A DNA stretch of 64,000 bases from positions 1 through 64,000 of the forward strand of contig NZ_JAGTUF010000003.1 of assembly GCF_018224925.1 (NCBI RefSeq). Direction: 5' to 3'. Made by a program: the position numbers and the translations under genes. The notes beneath the pieces were generated by a model. That model was given only the letters and a program-made list of their open reading frames with translations. It ran no database searches and was not told the origin of the DNA. Shown one piece after another: positions 44,059-54,706 of this stretch; position 1 is the first letter of the stretch, and each line of letters opens with the position of its first letter. The DNA is from Magnetospirillum sulfuroxidans (lineage in GTDB: Bacteria > Pseudomonadota > Alphaproteobacteria > Rhodospirillales > Magnetospirillaceae).

Positions 44059-45167
44059 GCTTGGAACTCCTGATTTTTGGCGGTCTTGGCCACCAGATCG
44101 GCAAGGCGGGCGGCGGCGTCGGGGCGGCCGGCGGCCAGGGCGCAGGCGCTGGCCCGCGCCAAGGTGATCGGCTGGGTCAGCAGCGCCGCCAGACGCGCCG
44201 CCAGGGTTTCGGCGCTAAAGCCGGTTTGCGGCATCAGCCAGCCGCCGCCGGCTTCATCAAGCGCGCGGGCATTGGCGGTCTGGTGGTCGTCGGTGGCGTG
44301 TGGATAGGGCACCAAGATGGCCGGCCGCCCCAGATAGGTCAGTTCGGCCATGGTCGAAGCGCCCGAGCGGGCGATGACCAGATGGGCCGCGGCCAGCCGG
44401 GCGGGGATATCGGTGAAAAAGCTGTCCAAGGTGGTGGCGATGGGGCTGCCGGCATAGGCCGAACGCACTGTCTCCAGATCCTCGGGCCGGCATTGCTGGG
44501 CGATCTCGATGCGTGCCTGCAATGCTGCCGGCAGGGCTTTCAGCGCCGCCGGAATGACGTCCGACAGAATCCGCGCTCCCTGGCTGCCGCCCAGCACCAG
44601 CAACCGGATGGGGGTGGATTCGTCCAAGGGCGGATAGGCGACGCCTTGCAAGGCGGCCACCGCCGGCCGCACCGGCATGCCGGTGTGGTGCAGTTTGGCC
44701 TGCCATTCCTCGGCCACATGGGCGACGTGGGGATAGGAAATGGCGATGGCGCGGGCGCGGCCGGCCAACAGGCGGTTGGCCCGGCCCAGCACGCCGTTTT
44801 GTTCATGGATGATGGTGGGAATGCCCAGACTGGCCGCCGCCACCATGGTCGGCACGCTGGCATAGCCGCCGAAGCCGACGATCACGTCGGGGCGTAAGCG
44901 CTTGAGGATGGCGCGGGCCTGGATCACCCCTAGGCCCAGTTCGACCACCGCGCGGATGCGGGCCAGCAGGCCGCGCCCGGCGATGCCGCCGGCGCTGATG
45001 CGGAAGGTTTCAAGCGATCCCAAGGTGCCGCCGTAACCCTGGCCGCGCTTGTCGGTGATCAATCCCAGGCGCCAACCGCGCGCCATCAACTCGGCCGCCA
45101 GGGCTTCGGCCGGGAAGACATGGCCGCCGGTGCCGCCGGCGGCAAGAAGGGCGAAGGGCTTGCTCAT
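44055..45167 (-). CDS. murG: Lipid II-forming GlcNAc transferase MurG
   Basis: 370 residues of GT-B fold. The N-terminal glycine loop [16 protein letters not shown] and second loop [13 protein letters not shown] mark the lipid I and UDP-GlcNAc sites; [12 protein letters not shown] and [15 protein letters not shown] are family signatures. It works at the inner face of the cytoplasmic membrane to convert lipid I to lipid II. It overlaps ftsW upstream and murC downstream by four bases each. Confidence 0.97.
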   Translation of the reverse strand: MSKPFALLAAGGTGGHVFPAEALAAELMARGWRLGLITDKRGQGYGGTLGSLETFRISAGGIAGRGLLARIRAVVELGLGVIQARAILKRLRPDVIVGFGGYASVPTMVAAASLGIPTIIHEQNGVLGRANRLLAGRARAIAISYPHVAHVAEEWQAKLHHTGMPVRPAVAALQGVAYPPLDESTPIRLLVLGGSQGARILSDVIPAALKALPAALQARIEIAQQCRPEDLETVRSAYAGSPIATTLDSFFTDIPARLAAAHLVIARSGASTMAELTYLGRPAILVPYPHATDDHQTANARALDEAGGGWLMPQTGFSAETLAARLAALLTQPITLARASACALAAGRPDAAARLADLVAKTAKNQEFQA

Positions 45168-46288
45168 TGGTCAAGCTCCTCGTTGCCATAGCGCTTGCGG
45201 GTCAGCGCCAGCACCATGCCCATGCCCAAGGCCAAAGCCAGCATGGACGAGCCGCCATAGGAAATGAACGGCAGGGTCATGCCCTTGGTCGGCATCAGCC
45301 GCAAGGTCGAGGCCATGTTGATGATCGCCTGCAAGCCGAACTGGACCAACAAACCGGCCGAAGCCAGGACCACGAACAGGTTCTCGTCCTTCATCAGCCG
45401 GGAAAAACCGCGCAGGACGATAAAGGCGAACAGCAGCAGGACGAACAGGCACAAGGTGACGCCGAATTCCTCTCCGGCCACCGCCATGATGAAATCGGTA
45501 TGGGCATCCGGCAGGACCAGCTTGACCCGGCCCTCGCCGGGGCCGCGTCCCAGCAGGCCGCCGCTTTTGATGGCGTTCAGCGCCGTGGTCACCTGATAGG
45601 CGCCGTCGCCGGACGGGTCGAGGAAACGATCGACGCGCGATTGCACATGGCCAAAGACGAAATAAGCGCCGACGCCGCCCAGCACCGCCAACACGCCGCC
45701 GGCGACAACCAGGATCATCGGCAGGCCGGCCAGAAAGAATTGGGTGCCGAAAATGGCCGAAATCACCAAGGTTTGACCGACATCGGGCTGCTTGAGCAGC
45801 AAGGCGGCGACGATGACGTACAAGAAACAGGCGATCCACTTGCCAGGAAAGCCGGGGTTAAGGCGGCCTTCGGCGAACATCCAGGCGGCAACGATGGCAA
45901 AGGTCGGCTTGGCGAATTCGCTGGGCTGCACGGTGATGCCGGCCAGACTGAGCCAACGGGTTGAGCCCTTGATCTCGGGGGCGAACAGCAACACCCCGAC
46001 CAGCAACAAGACGGCGCAGCAATAGCCCAGAACGCCCAGCCGGCGGACTTGCTTGGGCGACAGCAGCGACACCCCCAGCATGACGGCGACCGCCGGGACC
46101 AAAAAGATGAACTGGCGGCGGATGAAGTGGAAGGAATCGGTGCCGATACGGTCGGCCACCGCCGGGCTGGCCGCCATGATCAGCAAGACGCCGATGGCGA
46201 TCAGGGCGAAGACGGCGGCGATGGTCCAGCGGTCAACCGTCCACCACCAGCGACCGATGGTCGAGGTATCGGTGCGTCCCAGGCTCAT
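45164..46288 (-). CDS. ftsW: Septal peptidoglycan polymerase FtsW
   Basis: 374 residues from ATG 46288; the long N-terminal frame beyond it is a murD shadow. A SEDS-family protein with about ten helices. Motifs include TVQPSEFAKPTFAI, GRGPGEGRVKLVLPDAHTDF (with the catalytic-loop Asp region) and the ending GGSSMLALALGMGMVLAL. It polymerises glycan strands with its partner FtsI, encoded seven genes upstream. Start and stop overlap murD and murG. Confidence 0.96.
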   Translation of the reverse strand: MSLGRTDTSTIGRWWWTVDRWTIAAVFALIAIGVLLIMAASPAVADRIGTDSFHFIRRQFIFLVPAVAVMLGVSLLSPKQVRRLGVLGYCCAVLLLVGVLLFAPEIKGSTRWLSLAGITVQPSEFAKPTFAIVAAWMFAEGRLNPGFPGKWIACFLYVIVAALLLKQPDVGQTLVISAIFGTQFFLAGLPMILVVAGGVLAVLGGVGAYFVFGHVQSRVDRFLDPSGDGAYQVTTALNAIKSGGLLGRGPGEGRVKLVLPDAHTDFIMAVAGEEFGVTLCLFVLLLFAFIVLRGFSRLMKDENLFVVLASAGLLVQFGLQAIINMASTLRLMPTKGMTLPFISYGGSSMLALALGMGMVLALTRKRYGNEELDQ

Positions 46289-47676
46289 GGCGTCCCCCCC
46301 GCCGTCCGTGACGGTGAAGTCTGGCCGTGCGGCGGCAGGTCTTCGACCAATTGGCGGAAGACGTCGCCGCGATGCTCGAAGCTCTTGAACTGATCCCACG
46401 AGGCGCAGGCCGGCGACAGCAGCACCACCTCGCCCGGCTGGGCGCGGGCGGCGGCTTCGGCCACGGCTTGGTCCAAGGTGCCGCATTGGCTGAACGCCAC
46501 CTTGCCGGCCAAGGTGGCGGCGAAAGCGGGGGCGGCGTCGCCGATCAGATAGGCATGGCTGATGCGATGGAAATGCTTTTCCAAGGAGGCGATCCCGCCT
46601 TCCTTGGCTTGACCGCCGATGATCCAGTGAATGTGGTCGTAGCACACCAAGGCGACTTCCGAGGCCTCGGCATTGGTGGCCTTGGAATCGTTGATGTAGC
46701 GGACGGTGTCGCGGGTGCCGACCAATTGCTGGCGATGGGCCAGGCCAGGATAACTGGCGATGCCGGCGGCGATGGTGTGGGCCGGCACGCCCAATGCCCG
46801 GACCAGGGCAAAGGCGGCACAGGCGTTTTGCCAGTTATGGCGGCCGGGCAGGGTGGCGATGGCGGTCAAGTCGAAGATTTCGACGCCGTCTTCGCGCAAC
46901 ACTCCGTCGGGGGCGCTGACGCCGTGTTCCAGCACCTGCTTGACCGAGAGGGCCGTGTGTTTTTGTCCGCTGCCCAACAGCCAATCGCCGATGCCCCGCG
47001 TCGGCGCGTCGTCGAGGCCGATCACCGAGATGCCGTCGGCGGCGATGAAATCGTACAGCCGGCGCTTGGCGGCGATATAGCCGTCCATGCCGCCATGCCG
47101 GCCCAGATGATCGGGGGTGATGTTGAGCAGCACCCCGGCGCGGGCTTGCAGCGAACGGGTCAGTTCCAATTGATAGGATGACAATTCCAGCACATAGACG
47201 CCGTCGGCCCCCAGATCGGGCAAATCCAGGGCGGCGGTGCCCAGATTGCCGCCGGCGGCGTTGGCGATGCCGGCGCTGGTCAGAATGTGGGCGACCAGGG
47301 TGGTGGTGGTGGATTTGCCGTTGGTGCCGGTGACCAGCAAGAAGCGGGCGTCGGGCTTGGCCAAAGCCAACAATTCGACGTCGCAGACCAGTGGCACGTC
47401 GGCGGCGCGGGCAGCCTCGGCCAGCGGGTGCGGCTGCGGGAAGGTGTGGGGGATGCCAGGGCTCCACACGATCAGGTCAAGGCTGGACAGGTCTTGCTCC
47501 AGCGGATCGGCCAGGATCACCCCGGCTTTTTGCGCGTTGTCGCGGGCGGCTTCGGTGTCGTCCCAGGCGGTGACCCTGGCGCCGCTTTGTTGCAGCGCCA
47601 AGAACGTGGCGGTGCCGGACTTGCCCAAGCCCAGCACGGCGACACGCTTATCGGTCAGAAAGGGGACGAGGATCAT
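46285..47676 (-). CDS. murD: UDP-N-acetylmuramoylalanine-D-glutamate ligase
   Basis: 463 residues from ATG 47676 (the frame to 47739 lies over mraY's end). Mur ligase with Rossmann start VAVLGLGKSGTATF, ATP loop VTGTNGKSTTTTLVAHIL, NITPDHLGRHGG and YINDSKATNAEA. It adds D-Glu to UDP-MurNAc-L-Ala. It starts five bases after mraY ends and overlaps ftsW. Confidence 0.97.
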   Translation of the reverse strand: MILVPFLTDKRVAVLGLGKSGTATFLALQQSGARVTAWDDTEAARDNAQKAGVILADPLEQDLSSLDLIVWSPGIPHTFPQPHPLAEAARAADVPLVCDVELLALAKPDARFLLVTGTNGKSTTTTLVAHILTSAGIANAAGGNLGTAALDLPDLGADGVYVLELSSYQLELTRSLQARAGVLLNITPDHLGRHGGMDGYIAAKRRLYDFIAADGISVIGLDDAPTRGIGDWLLGSGQKHTALSVKQVLEHGVSAPDGVLREDGVEIFDLTAIATLPGRHNWQNACAAFALVRALGVPAHTIAAGIASYPGLAHRQQLVGTRDTVRYINDSKATNAEASEVALVCYDHIHWIIGGQAKEGGIASLEKHFHRISHAYLIGDAAPAFAATLAGKVAFSQCGTLDQAVAEAAARAQPGEVVLLSPACASWDQFKSFEHRGDVFRQLVEDLPPHGQTSPSRTAGGTP

Positions 47677-47681
47677 GGCGG

Positions 47682-48770
47682 CTACCTCAGCTTCAGCGTC
47701 GACAGGCCGACCAGGGCCAAGATGCCGGCGATGATCCAAAAGCGGATGACCACGGTGGGTTCGGCCCAGCCCTTCTTTTCGAAGTGGTGGTGCAACGGCG
47801 CCATGCGGAACACCCGTTTGCCGGTCAGCTTGAAGCTGGCTACCTGGACGATGACCGAGACGGTTTCTAAGACGAACAGGCCGCCGACGATGGCCAGCAC
47901 CAGTTCATGCTTGGTCACCACCGAGATGGCGCCCAGCGCGCCGCCCAGCGACAGCGAGCCGGTATCGCCCATGAACACCATGGCCGGCGGGGCGTTGAAC
48001 CACAGGAAACCCAGCCCGGCGCCGACCAGGGCGCCGCAGAACACCGCCAACTCGCCCGAGCCGGGCACATAATGGATTTGCAGGTAATTGGCGAAGACGG
48101 CGTGACCGACCAGATAGGAAATCAGGGCAAAGACGCCGGCGGCGATCATCACCGGGACAATGGCCAGCCCGTCCAAGCCATCGGTCAGGTTGACGGCGTT
48201 CGAGGCGCCGATGATGACGAAGACGGCGAAGGGAATGAAGAACCAACCCAATTGGATCAGCACGCTTTTCAGGAACGGCACCGCCAAGGTGCCGGCCAGG
48301 GGCTCGCGCTGGATGGAATAGACCCAGACGGCGGCGATCAGGGCGATGGTGATCTGTCCGGCCAGCTTCAGCTTGCCGGGCAAGCCCTTGGTGTTCTTTT
48401 TCGATACTTTCAGGAAATCATCCAAGAAGCCCAGCAGGCCGTAGCCCAAGGTGACCATCAAGACGATCCAGACATAGTGGCTGCGCAAATCCGCCCACAA
48501 AAGCGTGGCCACCGCCAAGGCGATCAGGATCAGGAAGCCGCCCATGGTGGGCGTGCCCTTTTTGGTCAGCAGATGGCTTTCCGGGCCGTCGGCGCGGATG
48601 GGCTGGCCCTGCTTTTGCCATTGGCGCAACCAGCGGATCAGTCCCGGCCCGATGACGAAGGCGACGACCAGCGCCGTCAGCACCGCGCCACCGGTGCGGA
48701 AGGTCAGGTATTTGAAGAGGTTGAACAAGGCAACCTCGTCGGCCAGGGGATAAAGCAGGTTGTAGAGCAT
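47682..48770 (-). CDS. mraY: Phospho-MurNAc-pentapeptide transferase
   Basis: 362 residues, ten membrane helices. It transfers phospho-MurNAc-pentapeptide to undecaprenyl phosphate, forming lipid I. Catalytic Asp motifs: [33 protein letters not shown] and [15 protein letters not shown], followed by the [13 protein letters not shown] loop. It begins 10 bases after murF. Confidence 0.97.
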   Translation of the reverse strand: MLYNLLYPLADEVALFNLFKYLTFRTGGAVLTALVVAFVIGPGLIRWLRQWQKQGQPIRADGPESHLLTKKGTPTMGGFLILIALAVATLLWADLRSHYVWIVLMVTLGYGLLGFLDDFLKVSKKNTKGLPGKLKLAGQITIALIAAVWVYSIQREPLAGTLAVPFLKSVLIQLGWFFIPFAVFVIIGASNAVNLTDGLDGLAIVPVMIAAGVFALISYLVGHAVFANYLQIHYVPGSGELAVFCGALVGAGLGFLWFNAPPAMVFMGDTGSLSLGGALGAISVVTKHELVLAIVGGLFVLETVSVIVQVASFKLTGKRVFRMAPLHHHFEKKGWAEPTVVIRFWIIAGILALVGLSTLKLR

Positions 48771-48780
48771 GTTTTCCCCG

Positions 48781-50169
48781 TTACCCTTCCAGCAAGGTTT
48801 TGACGATCACCGCCATGCGTGAGCCGGCGGAGCCCTTGACCACCACCACGTCGCCGGCCTTGACGACGGTTTTGATCGTATCGGCCAATTCGGTCGAATT
48901 GGCGGCGTGCGGACCGCGACGGCCTTCGGGCAGCGCCGCGTGCAGATGGGCCATCAGCGGGCCGGCGGTGCACACCAGATCGGTTCCCCACAGGGCGGCG
49001 GCCTCCGCCAGATGGGCGTGCAAGGCGGGGGCGGATTGCCCCAGTTCCAGCATGTCGCCCAAAATGGCGATGCGGCGGCCAGGCTTGCCCGGCCGGGCGG
49101 CGGCCAGGGTGGCGATCGCCGCCTTCATGGATACCGGGCTGGCGTTGTAGCTTTCATCGATGACTTCGATGCTGCCGTTCTTCCAGGCGATGACGTGACG
49201 TTGGCCGCGGCCCTTGGGCGGGCGCATGGCGGACAGACTGTGCGCGGCTTTGTGGTCGTCGCCTCCCAGCGCCTCCACCGCCAGCAGCACCGCCAGCGAA
49301 TTCATGCCCCAATGCAGGCCGGGAACGCCGACGCGATAGGCGATGGCCTGATCATGCAGCAGGGCGAAAACCGCGGTGTCTTCCGGATCGACGGCGCAAT
49401 CGAGCATGCGGGCGTCGGAATCGATATGACTGCCGAAACTTTGGCTGTGCTTGACGCCGGCGGCCTTGGCGGCGGCGACAAGGCGGCGGTAATGGCGGTT
49501 GTCGCGGGGCAGCACGGCGATGCCGCCGGCTTCCAGTCCGGCGAAGATTTCCGCCTTGGCGTCGGCGATATCCTCGGTGGTGGCGAAAAAGGCCGAATGC
49601 ACGGCTTCGATGCTGGTGATGACGGCCACATGCGGCCGGACCATCTTGGTCAGGGCGATAAGCTCGCCTGCATGGTTCATGCCCAGTTCGAACACGCCAT
49701 AGGCGCAATCGGCCGGCATGCGGGCCAGTGACAGCGGCACCCCCCAATGATTGTTGAAACTGCCCACCGACCAATGGGTCTTGCCTTGGGCGGCCAGCGC
49801 CAGCGCCAGCATTTCCTTGCTGCCGGTCTTGCCGACCGAACCGGTGACGGCGACGATACGGGCGGCTGAACGGGCGCGGGCGGCGCGTCCCAGATCTTGC
49901 AGCCCGGTCATGGTGTCGGCGACCAGCAGCAGCGGCAAAGCGTCGCAGCCCTGGGGAATGGTGTGGACCACAGCGGCGACGGCGCCGGCGTCGATGGCGG
50001 CCTTGACGTGGTCGTGACCGTCATGGCTCGGCCCCGAAAGGGCGATGAACAGATCGCCCGCGACAATGCTGCGCGAATCGATGGAGACGCCGGTGGCGGT
50101 CCAGGCGGCGGGACCGCAAAGGGTGCCGTGGGTGGCGGCTTGCGCGGCGGCGGCGTTCCACAGGCTCAT
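48781..50169 (-). CDS. murF: UDP-MurNAc-tripeptide-D-Ala-D-Ala ligase
   Basis: 462 residues from ATG 50169, which overlaps the murE stop; the open frame up to 50901 is a shadow. The first domain contains [19 protein letters not shown]. The ATP loop reads [13 protein letters not shown], and [19 protein letters not shown] and [15 protein letters not shown] are MurF signatures. It attaches D-Ala-D-Ala, the product of ddl in the same cluster. Confidence 0.96.
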   Translation of the reverse strand: MSLWNAAAAQAATHGTLCGPAAWTATGVSIDSRSIVAGDLFIALSGPSHDGHDHVKAAIDAGAVAAVVHTIPQGCDALPLLLVADTMTGLQDLGRAARARSAARIVAVTGSVGKTGSKEMLALALAAQGKTHWSVGSFNNHWGVPLSLARMPADCAYGVFELGMNHAGELIALTKMVRPHVAVITSIEAVHSAFFATTEDIADAKAEIFAGLEAGGIAVLPRDNRHYRRLVAAAKAAGVKHSQSFGSHIDSDARMLDCAVDPEDTAVFALLHDQAIAYRVGVPGLHWGMNSLAVLLAVEALGGDDHKAAHSLSAMRPPKGRGQRHVIAWKNGSIEVIDESYNASPVSMKAAIATLAAARPGKPGRRIAILGDMLELGQSAPALHAHLAEAAALWGTDLVCTAGPLMAHLHAALPEGRRGPHAANSTELADTIKTVVKAGDVVVVKGSAGSRMAVIVKTLLEG

Positions 50170-51596
50170 GCCGCCCCCCCAGCCGCGATGCGGCATTCGC
50201 TGGCGTCGTCGAAGGGCAAGGTGTGGGCGCCGATGATCTGGCCGCTTTCGTGACCCTTGCCGGCGACCACCAGCACATCGCCATTCCGCAACAGCGAAAC
50301 GGCATGGACAATGGCGGCGCGGCGGTCGGCGATTTCCACCGCCCTGGGCGCGGCGGCAAGGATGGCGGCGCGGATGACGCCCGGATCTTCCGAGCGCGGG
50401 TTGTCGTCGGTGACAATGGCGAGGTCGGCCAGACGGGCGGCGATTTCGCCCATCTGCGGACGCTTGCCCGGATCGCGGTCGCCGCCACAGCCGAACACCA
50501 CCAGCAGCCGGCCCCGAACATGGGGGCGCAGGGCAGTCAGCACGGTTTCCAGGGCGTCGGGGGTGTGGGCGTAATCGACGAAGATGGGGGCGTCGTTCTT
50601 GTCCGCCACCTTTTGCAGCCGGCCGGGGATTTCCTCGAGATTTTCCAGCGCCAGGGCGGCGGCCTGGGCATTGCCGCCGCAGCCGATGACCAAGCCCAGG
50701 GCGGTCAGGGCGTTGGCGGCCTGGAAGCTGCCGGCCAACGGCAGGCGGATGGTGACGGCCTGCCCCAGGACGTCGAGATCCAGCACCTGACCATGGACGT
50801 CGGGACGGATGTCTTTCAGCGCCAGTTCGGCGCCGGCGCGGCCGCAACGGATCAGCCGGCGGGCGCCGGCGGCATGGGCCACCTGGGCGGCGATGGGGCA
50901 ATCGGCGTTGATGACGGCGACGCCGCCTTCGGGCAACAGGTCCGAGAACAGACGCAGCTTGGCGGCCAGATAGCTCTCCATGCTGCCGTGATAATCCAGA
51001 TGGTCGCGGGTCAGGTTGGTGAAGGCGGCGGCTTGCAGCCGAACCCCATCCAAGCGGTATTGATCCAGGCCGTGGCTGGACGCTTCCATTGCCGCATGGG
51101 TGATGCCGTCCGCCGCCAGTTCGGCCAGGGCGGCATGCAGATCGGCGGGGTCGGGGGTGGTCAGGCTGGGGCGGTTGGGCCAGCCATCGGCGACGATGCC
51201 CAGCGTGCCCAGGGCGGCCGACCGATAGCCCAATGTCCGCCAGATCTGACGGGTGAAATTAACCCCAGAGGTCTTGCCGTTGGTGCCGGTGATGGCCGCC
51301 ATCACCGCCGGCTGGCGCTGATGAAACGCCGCCGCCGCCAGGGCATAGGCCCGGCGCGGGTTGTCGTCGGTCACCAAAACGGCGGTGCCGGTTTCAGCCT
51401 GGGTGCCGTTGGCGGCCAAGATGGCGGCGGCGCCTTTTTCCACCGCTTGGGCGATGAAGGCGCGGCCATCGGCCTTGGCCCCGGACAAGGCGGCGAACAG
51501 CATGCCGGGAACGACGTTGCGCGAATCGCAGGTTATCCCGGTGATGATTGGATTGGCGGACAAGATGTGGCCGGTGAGGTCAGCGAGATTGGGCAA
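50166..51596 (-). CDS. murE: UDP-MurNAc-tripeptide synthetase (meso-DAP adding)
   Basis: 476 residues from a TTG start at 51596, chosen because GGGAGGAGCG lies six bases upstream and no ATG or GTG fits; the open frame to 51722 lies over ftsI. It overlaps the ftsI end by 17 bases. Visible: ITCDSRNVVPGMLFAALSG, ATP loop ITGTNGKTSGVNF and the C-terminal DNPRSEDPG. The DNPR motif marks meso-diaminopimelate as the amino acid added, the gram-negative type. Confidence 0.94.
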   Translation of the reverse strand: MPNLADLTGHILSANPIITGITCDSRNVVPGMLFAALSGAKADGRAFIAQAVEKGAAAILAANGTQAETGTAVLVTDDNPRRAYALAAAAFHQRQPAVMAAITGTNGKTSGVNFTRQIWRTLGYRSAALGTLGIVADGWPNRPSLTTPDPADLHAALAELAADGITHAAMEASSHGLDQYRLDGVRLQAAAFTNLTRDHLDYHGSMESYLAAKLRLFSDLLPEGGVAVINADCPIAAQVAHAAGARRLIRCGRAGAELALKDIRPDVHGQVLDLDVLGQAVTIRLPLAGSFQAANALTALGLVIGCGGNAQAAALALENLEEIPGRLQKVADKNDAPIFVDYAHTPDALETVLTALRPHVRGRLLVVFGCGGDRDPGKRPQMGEIAARLADLAIVTDDNPRSEDPGVIRAAILAAAPRAVEIADRRAAIVHAVSLLRNGDVLVVAGKGHESGQIIGAHTLPFDDASECRIAAGGAA

Positions 51597-53346
51597 GATC
51601 GCTCCTCCCGGCGCTGGTCGGCAGCTTGGCCGACAGGTTGGCGGTGTCCAGCAGGTTTTTCGGCGCGATCCCCAGCATGGGGGCGATCTGGGCGATAATG
51701 CGGCCGGCGGTCGGCGCGGCATTCCAGCCGGCGGTGATGAAGCCGTAGGTTTCCTTGGTCCCTTGCGGTTCGTCGATCATGGCGACGACGACGTAGCGCG
51801 GGTTGTCCATGGGAAAGGCGGCGACAAAGGACGACAGGACTGCTTTCTTGCGATAACCGCCATGGGCGGCCTTTTCGGCGGTGCCGGTCTTGCCGCCGAC
51901 CTCGTAACCGGGAACGTCGGCTTTTTTGCCGGTGCCGTCGGTGACCACCATGCGCATCAACTGCCGCATCTGGGTCGAGGTCTTTTGCTTGAGCACCATT
52001 TCGCCGGGAATCGGCGCGTCGTCGGGGCGATGGGCCAGGGTCAGCGGATGGAAAATGCCGCCATTGACCAAGGCGACGGCGCCGGCCACCAATTGCACCG
52101 GCGTTACCGACAGGCCGTGACCAAAGGAAATGGTGATGGTGTTGATTTCGCGCCACGGATTGGGCACCTGCGGCGCCCCCACTTCCGGCAATTCCAGGCT
52201 GGGGGTGTGCAGCATGCCCAGCCGAGCCATGAACAGGCGCTGGAAATCGGTGCCAGCCTCAAGCGCCATGCGGGCCGAGCCGATATTGGACGAATGAATA
52301 AGGATTTCCGGCACGGTGATCCAGCGGTTCAACGAGTGGTCGTCATGGATGGTGTGGTTGCCGAATTTCAGCGGCTTGGTGGCGTCGAAGGTGGAATTGA
52401 TGTTGATGCGGCCGCTTTCCAGCGCCATGGCGGTGTTGAACAGCTTGAAGGTCGAGCCCATTTCATAGGCGCCCTTGGTGGCGCGGTTGAACAGGGCCTC
52501 GTTGGAGCCGGCGGGCGGGTCGTTGGGGTCGAAATCGGGCAGGCTGACCATGGCCAGCAATTCGCCGGTACGCACGTCGGCGACCATGCCGGTGGCGCCA
52601 AGGGCGTTGAATTGCTGCACCGCTTTTTGCAATTCACCGCGCACCACGTTCTGAATGCTGAGATCCAGCGACAAGGCCAGGGGGGCGGCATCAGAGGTCA
52701 AGCGTTGATCGAAATGGCGTTCGATGCCGGCGATGCCCTTGTTGTCGATATCGGTCATGCCGACCACGTGGGCGACCAGATTGCCGTGCGGGTAAACCCG
52801 GCGTTCGCCCTTTTCGAAATGCAGGCCGGGAATGCCCAGGGCGTTGACGTCGTATTGCTGGCGCGGCGTCAGGTTGCGGCGCAGATAGACAAAGCTTTTT
52901 CCGGTGATCAGGCGGGCGCGCACATCCTCGGCTTCGAGGTCGGGCAGGGCGTCGGCCAGTTTTCTGGCCGCGTCGGCCATGTCGACACGGGCTTCGGCCA
53001 TGTCTTGCGGGCGGGCATACAGCGACACGGTGGGCAGGCTGGTGGCCAGCACCGCGCCTGACCGGTCGGTGATGTCGGCGCGGCCCATCTCAAGATCCTG
53101 GATCCGGGCCTGGGGCAAGGCGCGGGGCTTGGCCGGGTTGGCGTCAAGCACGGCGACATCGATCATGCGGGCGGCGATGATGCCGAAGATGCCGATGAAG
53201 ACGACGGCGGTGACCAGCAAGCGGGTGCGGCTGATGTCGAGGGCGCGCGAACGCACGCCATCAAGACGCAAAGCCCCCGGCGAGTTTTGCAGGTCTTCGC
53301 CAGGGTGGATGCCGGAATGATGAGGGGGCCGGGAAAAAGGGTTCAT
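51580..53346 (-). CDS. ftsI: Septal transpeptidase FtsI (PBP3)
   Basis: 588 residues. A basic cytoplasmic tail and one helix (TRLLVTAVVFIGIFGIIAA, near 42-60) precede the dimerisation domain and the transpeptidase. Active-site motifs: STFK (nucleophile Ser, in YEMGSTFKLF), SSN (IHSSNIGSARMAL) and KTG (VGGKTGTAEKA). It cross-links septal peptidoglycan with FtsW and is a beta-lactam target. ATG 53346 overlaps the ftsL stop. Confidence 0.96.
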   Translation of the reverse strand: MNPFSRPPHHSGIHPGEDLQNSPGALRLDGVRSRALDISRTRLLVTAVVFIGIFGIIAARMIDVAVLDANPAKPRALPQARIQDLEMGRADITDRSGAVLATSLPTVSLYARPQDMAEARVDMADAARKLADALPDLEAEDVRARLITGKSFVYLRRNLTPRQQYDVNALGIPGLHFEKGERRVYPHGNLVAHVVGMTDIDNKGIAGIERHFDQRLTSDAAPLALSLDLSIQNVVRGELQKAVQQFNALGATGMVADVRTGELLAMVSLPDFDPNDPPAGSNEALFNRATKGAYEMGSTFKLFNTAMALESGRININSTFDATKPLKFGNHTIHDDHSLNRWITVPEILIHSSNIGSARMALEAGTDFQRLFMARLGMLHTPSLELPEVGAPQVPNPWREINTITISFGHGLSVTPVQLVAGAVALVNGGIFHPLTLAHRPDDAPIPGEMVLKQKTSTQMRQLMRMVVTDGTGKKADVPGYEVGGKTGTAEKAAHGGYRKKAVLSSFVAAFPMDNPRYVVVAMIDEPQGTKETYGFITAGWNAAPTAGRIIAQIAPMLGIAPKNLLDTANLSAKLPTSAGRSDLAQSR

Positions 53347-53720
53347 CGTAACCCCCCTGGCGGCGGCCGGGTTTCGGCCAGGGCCGGCGGCGGCCGCGGT
53401 GATGGCGGTTTGGGCGCGGCGGCAACGGCCGAAAGGGGGGCATGATCAATGCGCAGCGCCTGCAAGGTGGTGACCTGGCTTGGCCCCATCACCTTCATGT
53501 CGAGGTATTTTTCCGACAATTGCTTGAGGCGCGACGGATCGTTCAAGAAGCTCCACTCGGCCTTGAGCACGTGGATGGCTTCCTGGTTGGTCTGAATTTC
53601 CTGGTTCAGTTCGGACAGCCGGCTTTCCTGCTCCTTGACCTGGTGCTTGACGAAGAACAGGCCGATTCCGACGACGCTGGCGGCCAGGGCTGACAAAATG
53701 GTTCCGATCAGGGTGCGCAT
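53343..53720 (-). CDS. ftsL: Cell-division protein FtsL
   Basis: 125 residues from ATG 53720 (TAATG overlap with rsmH); a longer open frame covering it is an rsmH shadow. It has one N-terminal helix (IGTILSALAASVVGIGLFFV), a periplasmic coiled coil (EQESRLSELNQEIQTNQEA), and the conserved LNDPSRLKQLSEKYL segment. The last 25 residues are Pro-rich. FtsL activates FtsWI together with FtsQ and FtsB. Position between rsmH and ftsI is the standard one. Confidence 0.9.
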   Translation of the reverse strand: MRTLIGTILSALAASVVGIGLFFVKHQVKEQESRLSELNQEIQTNQEAIHVLKAEWSFLNDPSRLKQLSEKYLDMKVMGPSQVTTLQALRIDHAPLSAVAAAPKPPSPRPPPALAETRPPPGGLR

Positions 53721-54706
53721 TATGCCCCCCCTCCGGCCGTCCAGGCCGGGGCGTCGGTGCGCAAGGCGACGCGCAGCTTGGCCGAACGGGCGCGCGGATT
53801 GGCGCGGCACTCCGCCTGAGAAGGGGCGATGGCCTTGCGGGCGATCTGCGAAAAGGTCGGGGCGGGGCCGGCGGCGGCCATGGGCAGGTGGCGCGACGGG
53901 GCCGGCATGTCGCCGGAACGGCGCTTGATGAAGTTTTTCACCACCCGGTCTTCCAGCGAATGGAAGGTGACGACGGCAAGCCGGCCTCCTGGCGCCAACA
54001 GGCGTTCGGCCGCTTCCAGGCCGCGTTCCAGTTCCCCCAATTCGTCGTTGACGTGAATGCGCAGGGCTTGGAAGGTCCGGGTCGAAGGGTCGATGCCGTC
54101 CCCCGATTTGCGCACGGCCGAACGAATGACGTTGGCCAATTGCAAGGTGCGGGTGAACGGGGTGTCCAGGCGGGCGGCGACAATGGCGCGGGCGACCCGG
54201 CGGGCGAATTTTTCTTCCCCCAGGTGAAAGATGATGTCGGCCAATTCGGCTTCGCTGGCGTGGTTGACCACATCGGCGGCCGAGGGGCCGCTTTGTTCCA
54301 TGCGCATGTCCAGCGGGCCGTCCTTGGCAAAGGAAAAACCGCGATCGGCCTGGTCGATCTGCATGGAGGAAACGCCGATATCGAGGGCGACGCCGTTCAC
54401 TTGGGCGATGCCGGCTTCGGGCAGCAAAAGGTCCATGTCGCCATAGCGCCCGGCCAAAATGACCAAGCGGCCTTCCTGGGCGGCGGGCAACAGGCGGCCG
54501 GCGGCGACGGCCGAGGGGTCGCGGTCGATGGCGAAGACACGGCAATTGGAACGGTCGAGCAGGGCCAGGGAATAGCCGCCGGCGCCAAAGGTGCCGTCAA
54601 CGATGACGTCGCCATCGACGGGAGACAGGGCGGCGGCGACCTCGGTCAGCAGGACCGGGATATGAGGGCGGGATTCCGAGTCCGGAAGCGGGGGCGTATC
54701 GGTCAT
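53720..54706 (-). CDS. rsmH: 16S rRNA m4C1402 methyltransferase
   Basis: 328 residues. An S-adenosylmethionine-dependent enzyme methylating C1402 of 16S rRNA. Motifs: HIPVLLTEV, the SAM loop [48 protein letters not shown], and [16 protein letters not shown] near the end. ATG 54706 overlaps the mraZ stop. The mraZ-rsmH pair opens the dcw cluster as usual. Confidence 0.96.
   Translation of the reverse strand: MTDTPPLPDSESRPHIPVLLTEVAAALSPVDGDVIVDGTFGAGGYSLALLDRSNCRVFAIDRDPSAVAAGRLLPAAQEGRLVILAGRYGDMDLLLPEAGIAQVNGVALDIGVSSMQIDQADRGFSFAKDGPLDMRMEQSGPSAADVVNHASEAELADIIFHLGEEKFARRVARAIVAARLDTPFTRTLQLANVIRSAVRKSGDGIDPSTRTFQALRIHVNDELGELERGLEAAERLLAPGGRLAVVTFHSLEDRVVKNFIKRRSGDMPAPSRHLPMAAAGPAPTFSQIARKAIAPSQAECRANPRARSAKLRVALRTDAPAWTAGGGA

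Noticed and set aside
53343-54545. 400-codon frame as one protein
   Set aside because: Only the last 125 codons (FtsL) are real; the Arg-rich first part is a shadow of rsmH.
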